The position numbers were made by a program, and so were the translations under genes. Below the pieces are notes generated by a model, which had not been told where the DNA came from, searched no databases, and saw nothing but the letters and a program-made list of their open reading frames with translations. From Actinomycetota bacterium (GTDB lineage Bacteria; Actinomycetota; Actinomycetes; S36-B12): a stretch of 33,986 nt of DNA. Positions 26,392-33,986 of the stretch are shown piece by piece; the stretch's first letter is position 1; each line of letters opens with the position of its first letter. The DNA is taken from assembly GCA_027729805.1 (NCBI GenBank), contig JAQCEO010000002.1:1-33986 (forward strand). The letters are read 5' to 3'.

Positions 26392-27347
26392 CCCACATTT
26401 TGGTGTAAACCGCGTACCCGACCGGAACCAAACCGGCGACGCGCCCGTCGCGCTCGCACCCAGGCTGGTCCCGCGACACTTAGCCTGCGCGTTAGCGGTA
26501 CGGATGCGCGCTTGGTGAAAACCTCGTAGTCAATATTTTCAACCTCATCGACAATTCCGCAATAAAGAACCCGAGCGGCTTCAATGCAGTCCCGGGATGA
26601 GGGGTGGAGCATCGCGATCCCGGGCCGCGAGCGCTCCTCTAATTCCTTCACCCGGGCGATTTGATAGCGCAGGGCACTTTTGATTTGGGGGGTGGCTATC
26701 CGCGCCTGCAGATCGGCGGGATAAACCCCGAACCTTTCAAGCTCATCAAGTGGCAGATATACGCGACCTCGATCAAGATCCTCACCGACATCGCGGACAA
26801 AGTTAGCGAGTTGGAAAGCGACCCCGAGATCTTTGGCTTTTTCGGCCGCCTCGGGTGAGGTGGGTTCGAGAATTGGCACCATTTGGAGTCCTATAACAGC
26901 TGCGGATCCGTAAACATATTCGTAAAGATCATCGAATGTTTGATAGTGCGTAACGGTCAAGTCCATCCGCATGGAGTGCAAGAAAGCCGCAAAATGACTT
27001 TTGGGGATGTCCCAACGTTGTACCGTATCGATTACCGCTCGGCACACGCTGTCAGTTGAATGGCCCTTGTCAAGGTCATCGAGAAATGTTTGGCCCCAGG
27101 TTAGTAGCCAGTCGGCTTTTTCCTGCTCGGTTAGTGTGGAAGTGAGGTCATCAACAATCTCATCGGCATATCTCGCAAATCCGTACAGGGCATGTACATA
27201 TGGGCGTTTGCCGGGTGGCAGCAATAAAGTTGCTAAATAGTAGGTTTTGCCATGCGCGGCGTTTAACTGTCGACACATTTCATAGGAGGCGCGTAAGTCC
27301 GGGTCGGTTATGCCAGCGGCATCAAGATCCTTTGAACTCACTTTCAA
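26388..27347 (-). CDS. crtB: Phytoene synthase
   Basis: TYYLATLLLPPGKRPYVHALYGFARYADEIVDD, AFQLANFVRDVGEDLDRGRVYLP motifs. Confidence 0.96.
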   Translation of the reverse strand: MKVSSKDLDAAGITDPDLRASYEMCRQLNAAHGKTYYLATLLLPPGKRPYVHALYGFARYADEIVDDLTSTLTEQEKADWLLTWGQTFLDDLDKGHSTDSVCRAVIDTVQRWDIPKSHFAAFLHSMRMDLTVTHYQTFDDLYEYVYGSAAVIGLQMVPILEPTSPEAAEKAKDLGVAFQLANFVRDVGEDLDRGRVYLPLDELERFGVYPADLQARIATPQIKSALRYQIARVKELEERSRPGIAMLHPSSRDCIEAARVLYCGIVDEVENIDYEVFTKRASVPLTRRLSVAGPAWVRARRARRRFGSGRVRGLHQNVG

Positions 27348-28909
27348 CTCCTGCGCGCGAGCGAGCGATAGTTCGGGTCCTTTCCGACAATACGCTCAGC
27401 GGCAAGTCGGCCTGAGACCAGCACCATCGGCACACCAACACCTGGCTGGGTTCCCGAACCGGTGAAGACTACGTTTTCACCCCAGAGGTTTCCTGGCCGA
27501 AATGGTCCGGTTTGCATAAACGAGTGAGCGGCCGCAAATGGTGCGCCCCGTTCCATACCGCGATCTTGCCAGTCTAGTGGAGTGGTGATGTTCTCAACCT
27601 CAATGGCGTCACCAAATCCGACGTAGCCTCGTTCCTCTAGTACTCGTACCGCCTCATCGCGATACCTCGGCCCGGTGCTTCGCCAATCAATATCCGCATC
27701 AAGGTTCGGAGTGGGAAAGAGAACGTAGTAAATATGCTTGCCATCCGGTGCCAAAGTTGGGTCAGAGCGGGAAGGGTTAGTAACAAGAACGCTCGGGTCG
27801 CTCATGAGCTGCTTCATGTCGATTAGTTCGTCAAATACTCCGCGCCAGCTTCGGCCGAAGTGAATATTGTGGTGGGCGATCTTGCTGTAGTTCGCGGCGG
27901 ATCCGGAGAGCATCAGGAAGCAGGATGGGGAGTAGTCCAGCCGGCGGACTGACCAAGGGTTTTTGCCGAGCAGATCTCGGTAAGCCACCGGTAGATCTGG
28001 GTTCAAAACGACAACATCGGCTTCTATGCGTTCGCCAGACGAGGTGATCACCGCGGTTGCGCGGTCACCGTTGGTCTCGACCGAAGTGACCGTGGTCGCG
28101 TATTTGATACTCACGCCGTGTTTTTCGGCGGCCGCTGCCATTGCGACAGGAATTGCGTGCATGCCACCGGTTGGGAAGAACACTCCCGCTATTGAATCCA
28201 TGTAGGCGATAACTGCATAGAGAGCGAGTGCGTCGTAAGGGGATAGGCCCGCATACATTGCCTGGAAGGAATAGATGCGTTCGGTGCGGGGATCTTTGAG
28301 GTATTCACGCACTTTCGGAGCTAGCTTGCGAAAGCCCCCGATGGCAACGAGTTTGGCGAGGTCCGGGGTGACCAAATCGAATGGGCTATCGATATTGCGG
28401 TCGATGAAATCTTTCATCTCGTACTTGTAGAGTTTTGAGACAAAATCAACGTACTTTAAATACCCCGCAGCCTCATCCGCGCCAATGACTTCGGTTATCT
28501 CCTGAGCCATCTGCGAAACGTCGGCGTGCACGTTAAGAATCGATCCATCGGGGTAGAAAGCGCGGTAGAGCGGCGCCACCGGCTTAAGTTCCAGCCAATC
28601 TTGCATGTTCTCGCCAACGGCGTCGAAGCAGTCTGCGATCAGATCGGGCATCGTCAAGACGGATGGACCGGTATCAAATTTATAGGTGCCGTCAGCCGTT
28701 TCAATGTCGACGCGCCCCGCGCGACCACCAGGTACCAGTTCGCGCTCCAGCACGGTGACCTTTCGACCCGCCCCAGCAAGGCGCATCGCTGCGGAGAGGC
28801 CGGCGAGCCCGGCGCCAACAATAACTATGTGATCAGTAGGCCCGCTGACGGTTCGTGGGGTCGTGCGCGGCAACCACCGAGTAAGGGCTCGGCTCCTTGG
28901 TAGGTTCAT
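27344..28909 (-). CDS. crtI: Phytoene desaturase
   Basis: IVGAGLAGLSAAMRLAGAGRKVTVLERELVPGGRAG dinucleotide-binding motif; FDTGPSVLTMP; C-terminal GSGTQPGVGVPMVLVSGRLAAERI. Confidence 0.95.
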   Translation of the reverse strand: MNLPRSRALTRWLPRTTPRTVSGPTDHIVIVGAGLAGLSAAMRLAGAGRKVTVLERELVPGGRAGRVDIETADGTYKFDTGPSVLTMPDLIADCFDAVGENMQDWLELKPVAPLYRAFYPDGSILNVHADVSQMAQEITEVIGADEAAGYLKYVDFVSKLYKYEMKDFIDRNIDSPFDLVTPDLAKLVAIGGFRKLAPKVREYLKDPRTERIYSFQAMYAGLSPYDALALYAVIAYMDSIAGVFFPTGGMHAIPVAMAAAAEKHGVSIKYATTVTSVETNGDRATAVITSSGERIEADVVVLNPDLPVAYRDLLGKNPWSVRRLDYSPSCFLMLSGSAANYSKIAHHNIHFGRSWRGVFDELIDMKQLMSDPSVLVTNPSRSDPTLAPDGKHIYYVLFPTPNLDADIDWRSTGPRYRDEAVRVLEERGYVGFGDAIEVENITTPLDWQDRGMERGAPFAAAHSFMQTGPFRPGNLWGENVVFTGSGTQPGVGVPMVLVSGRLAAERIVGKDPNYRSLARRS

Positions 28910-28935
28910 TTATCCAGCCTTGGCATGAAAATCAA

Positions 28936-30045
28936 TTAACCCGATCTCTTAGTTGCGGCATGGGCAAGGTCGGTGAAGATATTCCGCGCCTCCGGGTTGA
29001 TGACGTCGGTCTCAATGGCAATGAGTGCGGTTTCGAGCAGGCTGGTGATGAGCTGCTCGGCCTGTTCGCGGGCACCGGTTGCCGTAATGATTTCACGTAG
29101 TTTCTCAACCCCGGCTAGATCAAGTGCCGGATCGCCAAGATGGGTTCGGATAGCTGACATCTGGGAACTCGTAGCTCGCTCGGCGGCAATCGCGATTAGC
29201 ACCGTGCGCTTGCCTTCGCGGAGGTCATCACCGGCTGGTTTACCGGTTTCCTTCGGGTCGCCGAATACCCCTAGTACGTCATCGCGCAACTGAAAGGCTT
29301 CACCCAGTGGCAGACCAAATGCGGTATAGGTCGCGAACACCGCTGGGGGGGCGTCAGCAAGTGCGGCCCCCAGATGCAGTGGCTTCTCGATTGTGTATTT
29401 GGCCGATTTATAACGCGCAACCCGCAGCGCCCGCTCAATTGAACCGCCACCGCGGGCTTGCTCTAGGAGATCGAGGTACTGGCCAGCCATTAGCTCAGTC
29501 CGCATCTCGTCGTAGATGGGCTTGGCACGGTTGAGTGCAGCATCGGGCATACCACTGGTTAGAAGCACTTGGTCCGACCATGACAGGCACATATCGCCAA
29601 GCAAGATCGCGGCACCGATGCCGAAATGTTCGGGGGAGCCCAGCCACGAATGGCTACGGTGCAGATTCGCGAAGCGCCGGTGGGCGGCTGGTTGCCCGCG
29701 ACGGGTGTCCGATCCGTCCATGACGTCATCGTGGAGGAGTGCGCACCCTTGCAAGAACTCAAGGGCGGCTGCCGCCCGCATCGCCGGTTCGTCAATTTTG
29801 TCCGGTGGTCGACCACCAGCCAATGCACCGCGCCAGCCCCAGTAGCAAAAGGCCGGTCGTAGTCGCTTGCCACCGGCCAATAACGCCGTCAGGGCTTCAA
29901 CAAGTGGGAGCAGAGCGGTATCAATTTTGGTCAGTCGTGAAGATTCCTGCGCCAAAACTGCGTCGATGGCGCACTGTACCCGCTGGCGTAGTTCCGCCGC
30001 ATCAAATGGCGATAGTTTGCTCGGTGCTGCAGTACGCGCGGGCAT
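28936..30045 (-). CDS. crtE: Geranylgeranyl diphosphate synthase (polyprenyl synthetase)
   Basis: Aspartate-rich motifs LLHDDVMDGSDTRRGQP and FQLRDDVLGVFGD; GKRLRP. ATG 30045 (MPARTAAPSK) preferred; track ORF begins at 30105. Confidence 0.93.
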   Translation of the reverse strand: MPARTAAPSKLSPFDAAELRQRVQCAIDAVLAQESSRLTKIDTALLPLVEALTALLAGGKRLRPAFCYWGWRGALAGGRPPDKIDEPAMRAAAALEFLQGCALLHDDVMDGSDTRRGQPAAHRRFANLHRSHSWLGSPEHFGIGAAILLGDMCLSWSDQVLLTSGMPDAALNRAKPIYDEMRTELMAGQYLDLLEQARGGGSIERALRVARYKSAKYTIEKPLHLGAALADAPPAVFATYTAFGLPLGEAFQLRDDVLGVFGDPKETGKPAGDDLREGKRTVLIAIAAERATSSQMSAIRTHLGDPALDLAGVEKLREIITATGAREQAEQLITSLLETALIAIETDVINPEARNIFTDLAHAATKRSG

Positions 30046-30131
30046 GGTCCAAGTGTAGAGGTTAGTGGGAAAAGAGGCTGACCGGTTGGTTAGGGATAAG
30101 TGCATGGGGGGCGCTGGGTTAGGGTTTGGCC

Positions 30132-31028
30132 ATGCCTAGCCGCCAAGTCGCACTAAGTCTGGGTGCGATACTCGCTGGTGGTGGAAGCAGTTTCTCCTTC
30201 GAGTTGTTCCCGCCCAAGAGTGATGCGGGGGAGCAAGCCCTTTGGCAGACGGTCCGGGAACTAGAGGCGCTCAAGCCCACTTTCGTTTCGGTTACCTATG
30301 GTGCGGGCGGATCCACGCAGGATCGCACGGTGCGAATCACCAAGCAGATTGCCCAAGAGACAACTTTGCTACCGGTTGCGCATTTGACCTGCGTCGATGC
30401 CAGTGTCGAAGATCTTCGGCGAGTAATTGCCCAGTACGCCGATGCCGGAGTCAACACCATAATGGCTCTGCGCGGTGATCCGAGCGCCGGACCTGCCGCC
30501 CAGTGGGTGCACTACCCCGGTGGCCTGCAGCATGCGGATGAACTTGTTGCACTCATCAGATCCCTCGGTGCATTTAGCGTTGGGGTGGCCGCATTCCCAG
30601 AAGGCCATCCCCAATCCGTAGACATTGAGGACGATGCGCGGGTGCTTGCGGCCAAGCAGGATGCCGGAGCCGAATTTGCCATCACGCAATTCTTTTTCCG
30701 GGCGGAGGATTATGAACGGCTGGTGAGTCGTGCCTCGGTTCACGGGTGCACCATGCCGATTGTGCCCGGATTAATGCCGGTGACTAATGTCGCGCAGATT
30801 GAGCGGTTTGCTGCGCTTTCCGGTGCTGTATTTCCAGCGGATCTTGCCAAGAGATTTGCAAGTATCGAGGGCGACCAAATAGCTGTCCACGAGCTGGGTG
30901 TCGAAGTCGCGGCCACCTTGGGTGAGCAACTCTTGGCGCTGGGGGCTCCGGGCCTGCACTTCTACACCCTTAATCGCTCAACCTCTACCCGAGAGATTTA
31001 TCAAGCTCTAGGTCTTAATCGCGGTTAG
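30132..31028 (+). CDS. metF: 5,10-methylenetetrahydrofolate reductase
   Basis: SFELFPPKSDAGE, VSVTYGAGGSTQDRT, HLTCVDAS, IMALRGDPSAGP, FAITQFFF, PIVPGLMPVTN. Confidence 0.95.
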   Translation: MPSRQVALSLGAILAGGGSSFSFELFPPKSDAGEQALWQTVRELEALKPTFVSVTYGAGGSTQDRTVRITKQIAQETTLLPVAHLTCVDASVEDLRRVIAQYADAGVNTIMALRGDPSAGPAAQWVHYPGGLQHADELVALIRSLGAFSVGVAAFPEGHPQSVDIEDDARVLAAKQDAGAEFAITQFFFRAEDYERLVSRASVHGCTMPIVPGLMPVTNVAQIERFAALSGAVFPADLAKRFASIEGDQIAVHELGVEVAATLGEQLLALGAPGLHFYTLNRSTSTREIYQALGLNRG

Positions 31029-32526
31029 TGCCGTTAATTAGATTGGCGACGATCTCCGCACTCATGCCTACAAGTGGTAAGCCACCTCCCGGGTGCGATG
31101 AGCCGCCAACTAGATAAAGCCCACCGACCGGTGACTCATTCGCTGGGCGGGCGAATGCAGCTCGGGCACCGTTACTTGAAGTGCCGTAGATCGCACCACC
31201 GGGTGCGCGGACATCGCGTTCCAGATCCGCAGGTGTTCGAATCTCGCGCCATCGGATCTTAGGTCTGATATCCATACCGCGCCTAGCCAGTACCCCCAAG
31301 ACATGATCTGCGTACTGCTCCGCCAAGCCTGGCTCATCCCAATTCACCGTTCCGTTCGTGCCATCACCATGGCGCGGTGCGTTAACGAGCACGGACCAGG
31401 ACTCGTGATCGGCGTCCGGGCTCATGAGCGGATCTCTAGGTGCGCAGACATAGATGGTCGGATCGCTGACAGGGGCGATATTGCGACCAAATATTGCGTC
31501 GAATTCAGCATCGTAATCCTCGGTGAACCAGACATTGTGATGTTTGAGGTCTTGGGTTCGGTCATTCACGGCGAGTAGAAGCACGAAACCGGCGAGTGAC
31601 GGAGTTGATTTTCGGATGCCCTTCATGGCCTCTTGGGCACCGGCGTCATTAAGCAGGCTTCCGTAGACCTGGCCGGCATCAGCATTCGCAACCACGATAT
31701 CGGCCATGAATGCTTCGCCGTCGCCGGTGCGAACCCCTGTCACCTCGTTTCCGGTGGTACTTATCGACGTAACGTTCGTGTTGGTGTGAAGTTCCACGCC
31801 AAGGTCTCGGCAGCGTTGCACCAGCGCATCGGCTAGGGAGCTGACACCGCCGCCGATATGCCAAGTACCGAATGTCTGTTCGACATACGGGACAGTGGCC
31901 AACACGGCCGGGGCCTTGCGCGGATCAGACCCCGTGTAAGTCGCGTATCTATCAAGTAATGTCACTAGGCGCTTGTCGCTGAAAGTTTTTTCGCCCAGTG
32001 AGCGCAAAGTCATGAAAGGTGCAACCGTCTGCACATGACTTGGATTCTTTGCAAGTGCGAGGATGTTACGCCACCCGGCTAAAGGTGATTGCAAAAATGG
32101 CTCTCGGGTGATCTGCCACATTTCTCCGCCGCGTTTGATGAGAGTGCGCCACTCTTCGGCGGCCTTGCCCCCGATCCCGGCAGCGAGTGCGTCCGCGCAT
32201 TGGCCAGCGCCCACGCCGGGCATGACGACGGTGGCACCGTCACTGAATTGGTAGCGAAAGGCTGGGTCGAGGGGTTGTAGGTCAATGGCCTCTTCGAGTG
32301 GCGCTCCGGTCTTTAGGAAAAGATCCCGGTACACAGCTGGCAGGGTGAAAAGTGACGGACCGGTATCGAAAACAAAGCCATCCCTGCGGTAGGCGGCCAG
32401 CTTGCCGCCGAAATGATTTGCTTGCTCGAGTACTGTCACCGACTTGCCTTTTGCGGCCAACCGCGCCGCGGTGGCCAGTCCGCCGACCCCGGCGCCGATG
32501 ACTATGACTTTCGATTTACCGGGCAC
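31015..32526 (-). CDS. Second CrtI/CrtD-like carotenoid desaturase (phytoene desaturase family)
   Basis: VIVIGAGVGGLATAARLAAKGKSVTVLEQANHFGGKLAAYRRDGFVFDTGPSLFTLP...GGSSHPGGGLPLVGMSAEIVANLI; divergent from crtI at 27344. Confidence 0.9.
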   Translation of the reverse strand: MPGKSKVIVIGAGVGGLATAARLAAKGKSVTVLEQANHFGGKLAAYRRDGFVFDTGPSLFTLPAVYRDLFLKTGAPLEEAIDLQPLDPAFRYQFSDGATVVMPGVGAGQCADALAAGIGGKAAEEWRTLIKRGGEMWQITREPFLQSPLAGWRNILALAKNPSHVQTVAPFMTLRSLGEKTFSDKRLVTLLDRYATYTGSDPRKAPAVLATVPYVEQTFGTWHIGGGVSSLADALVQRCRDLGVELHTNTNVTSISTTGNEVTGVRTGDGEAFMADIVVANADAGQVYGSLLNDAGAQEAMKGIRKSTPSLAGFVLLLAVNDRTQDLKHHNVWFTEDYDAEFDAIFGRNIAPVSDPTIYVCAPRDPLMSPDADHESWSVLVNAPRHGDGTNGTVNWDEPGLAEQYADHVLGVLARRGMDIRPKIRWREIRTPADLERDVRAPGGAIYGTSSNGARAAFARPANESPVGGLYLVGGSSHPGGGLPLVGMSAEIVANLINGTNRD

Positions 32527-32553
32527 GGCCCCAGCCTAGGAGGCAGATGTCAT

Positions 32554-33732
32554 TTAAGTAACCGCGGTTATGGATCGACCCTTCCAGGTATTGGCGCCGC
32601 GCAGGTGCCGAGACCAAGAAAGTGCATTGAGTGCGGTAAATGCGGCGATCGAGATGGGGTGGGCCAAGGCATCAGGCCAACAGCGTTCACCGGTGCGATT
32701 TGCGACCATTGCGCGGCTTGCAACCCCGGCCGCATAGCCGATGGCGCCGATGACACGAGTGCTCCGGTGCCCCGCGAGCATCGCCGCTGCGGGTAAGACA
32801 TAAGTAGTAAGCAGGAGTCCATTGACCGCGATGGATCCAGCGGGGCCGTTAAATGCCGACCAGAGTGATTTTGTGTATCCATCAACGACCTCCTCAGCCG
32901 TTGCGTACATCCGGCAGTTGGCGACTTTTGACCCGTCCGCGGTAGCCGCACGTTGGCCCATGACTTTTACCGCGCGCATGAGTACCACATCTTCGATTAC
33001 CTCGTGAGCCACGGCTTCATGGCCACCCATCGCCCGGTAGGACTGTGCATCGACGACGATGAATTGACCGTTTGCAGCGGCCAAGGATGGCCTACTTGAT
33101 GTTTCGGCCCAGCGCAAGGGCACGGTCGCACTCCATGACCACACGATCAGTGGTTGCACCAGGCGTTCCAACCAAGTTTCTGCGACCTGTCTGGGATAAG
33201 GAGAGACGAGAGCAAATGCGTGATTGCGAAGGAGTTCGACGGTGCCGCGAATGGCGTGCGGCTCGAAAAAAACGTCAGCGTCTACGAAAACTAGGACGGA
33301 CCCGGTGGCTAGGTCAGCAAGCCGAGCACAAGCCCAGGGTTTGCCGAGCCACCCCGCCGGCAATGAATCATCCGCGCCGACAACCAATTTCAGACGTGGG
33401 TCGTTAATGGCCCGAACAATTGCCGCGGTATCGTCAGTTGAGCCGTCATCGAGCACTATCAATTCAAGTTCATCGAGGCCCTGTTGAGCAAGAATGCTGC
33501 GCACTGTGACGGAGATATGTTCGGCTTCATTTCGTGCTGGGAGCAGGACGCTAACGCGTTCGGTTACTTTTGGGCCGGCTGCGGCTGGTGCCCGCAACCG
33601 CCGCAGGTTTATGGCGGTGTGCACCGCAATGCCCACTGCACTTATTGTGCCAATTACCACCGCTTGTCTAATCACCACCGCGGTTGGCTCCAGACGCGCC
33701 ACCACCACGGAATGAGTACGACACCCATGCAA
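32554..33732 (-). CDS. Family 2 glycosyltransferase, carotenoid-type (CruC/CrtQ-like)
   Basis: VSVLLPARNEAEHISVTVRSILAQQGLDELELIVLDDGSTDDTA, VFVDADVFF, and the ED of VIEDVVLMR; C-terminal TM segments. Start uncertain. Confidence 0.85.
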   Translation of the reverse strand: MHGCRTHSVVVARLEPTAVVIRQAVVIGTISAVGIAVHTAINLRRLRAPAAAGPKVTERVSVLLPARNEAEHISVTVRSILAQQGLDELELIVLDDGSTDDTAAIVRAINDPRLKLVVGADDSLPAGWLGKPWACARLADLATGSVLVFVDADVFFEPHAIRGTVELLRNHAFALVSPYPRQVAETWLERLVQPLIVWSWSATVPLRWAETSSRPSLAAANGQFIVVDAQSYRAMGGHEAVAHEVIEDVVLMRAVKVMGQRAATADGSKVANCRMYATAEEVVDGYTKSLWSAFNGPAGSIAVNGLLLTTYVLPAAAMLAGHRSTRVIGAIGYAAGVASRAMVANRTGERCWPDALAHPISIAAFTALNALSWSRHLRGANTWKGRSITAVT

Positions 33733-33986
33733 ACCCCACCCCAGAGCGCCACCGTGGGACGGTCAAAAAAGACGGCTGCGGCGAGCACATTCGACAGGTA
33801 GATCCAAGTGAGCAGCAACGTGGGCACGCCGTCTTTAACTACCTTGCGCGGTAGCCGGTCAAGTAGCCACATCAGCACGAATGCCATTAGCAGCCAGCCG
33901 AGAAAGTTCTGTAATGGGATGCCAGGTATGCCGGGTAGTACCCAGGTTACCGAATTCCACTGCCAGGCACCCTCGCTGACCATCTG
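33672..33986 (-). CDS. CruF-like carotenoid biosynthesis membrane protein (partial, 5' end beyond window)
   Basis: Frame open to the right edge; PGIPLQNFLGWLLMAFVLMWLLDRLP resembles the conserved C-terminal GxPxxNxxGW region of the CruF/DUF422 family. Confidence 0.7.
   Translation of the reverse strand, partial: QMVSEGAWQWNSVTWVLPGIPGIPLQNFLGWLLMAFVLMWLLDRLPRKVVKDGVPTLLLTWIYLSNVLAAAVFFDRPTVALWGGVCMGVVLIPWWWRVWSQPRW

Noticed and set aside
1-33986. Mobile elements, CRISPR arrays, toxin-antitoxin or phage-defence islands.
   Set aside because: No transposase/integrase motifs, regularly spaced repeats or defence-type gene pairs were recognised. The window is mostly conserved housekeeping synteny plus a carotenoid region.

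Overview
The window looks like an actinobacterial chromosome segment. Its gene order is strongly collinear with the M. tuberculosis Rv2196 to Rv2172c block. In window order it carries: qcrB (partial, runs off the left edge), qcrA, qcrC and ctaE; a receiver-like protein; trpD; a DEDD-exonuclease/GIY-YIG protein; two small conserved proteins; an NlpC/P60 hydrolase; a FadD15-like acyl-CoA synthetase; a metallophosphoesterase; an SRPBCC protein and an ArsA-like ATPase; an alpha/beta hydrolase; a PlsC-like acyltransferase; glpK; a PFK; class II DAHP synthase; ogt; a PLP decarboxylase; and a PASTA Ser/Thr kinase. After these come a TPP-riboswitch-led PnuC-family transporter plus NadR-like kinase pair, and a carotenoid region (crtYc, crtYd, crtB, crtI, crtE, metF, a second CrtI-like desaturase, a GT2 and a partial CruF-like gene). 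Best leads: (1) a TPP riboswitch in front of a PnuC/PnuT-type transporter translationally coupled to a NadR-like P-loop kinase, a candidate thiamine uptake and trapping module with an unassigned kinase; (2) a short relic of a ROK glucokinase N-terminus after the ORF ending at 14453; (3) an SRPBCC gene that appears to have lost its middle by in-frame deletion; (4) a PFK with Asp104/Lys124, the signature of PPi-dependent enzymes; (5) a carotenoid set that suggests an end-group-modified, glycosylated product. No rRNA, tRNA, CRISPR array or transposase was recognised. All family calls come from motif recognition by eye, with no database search.
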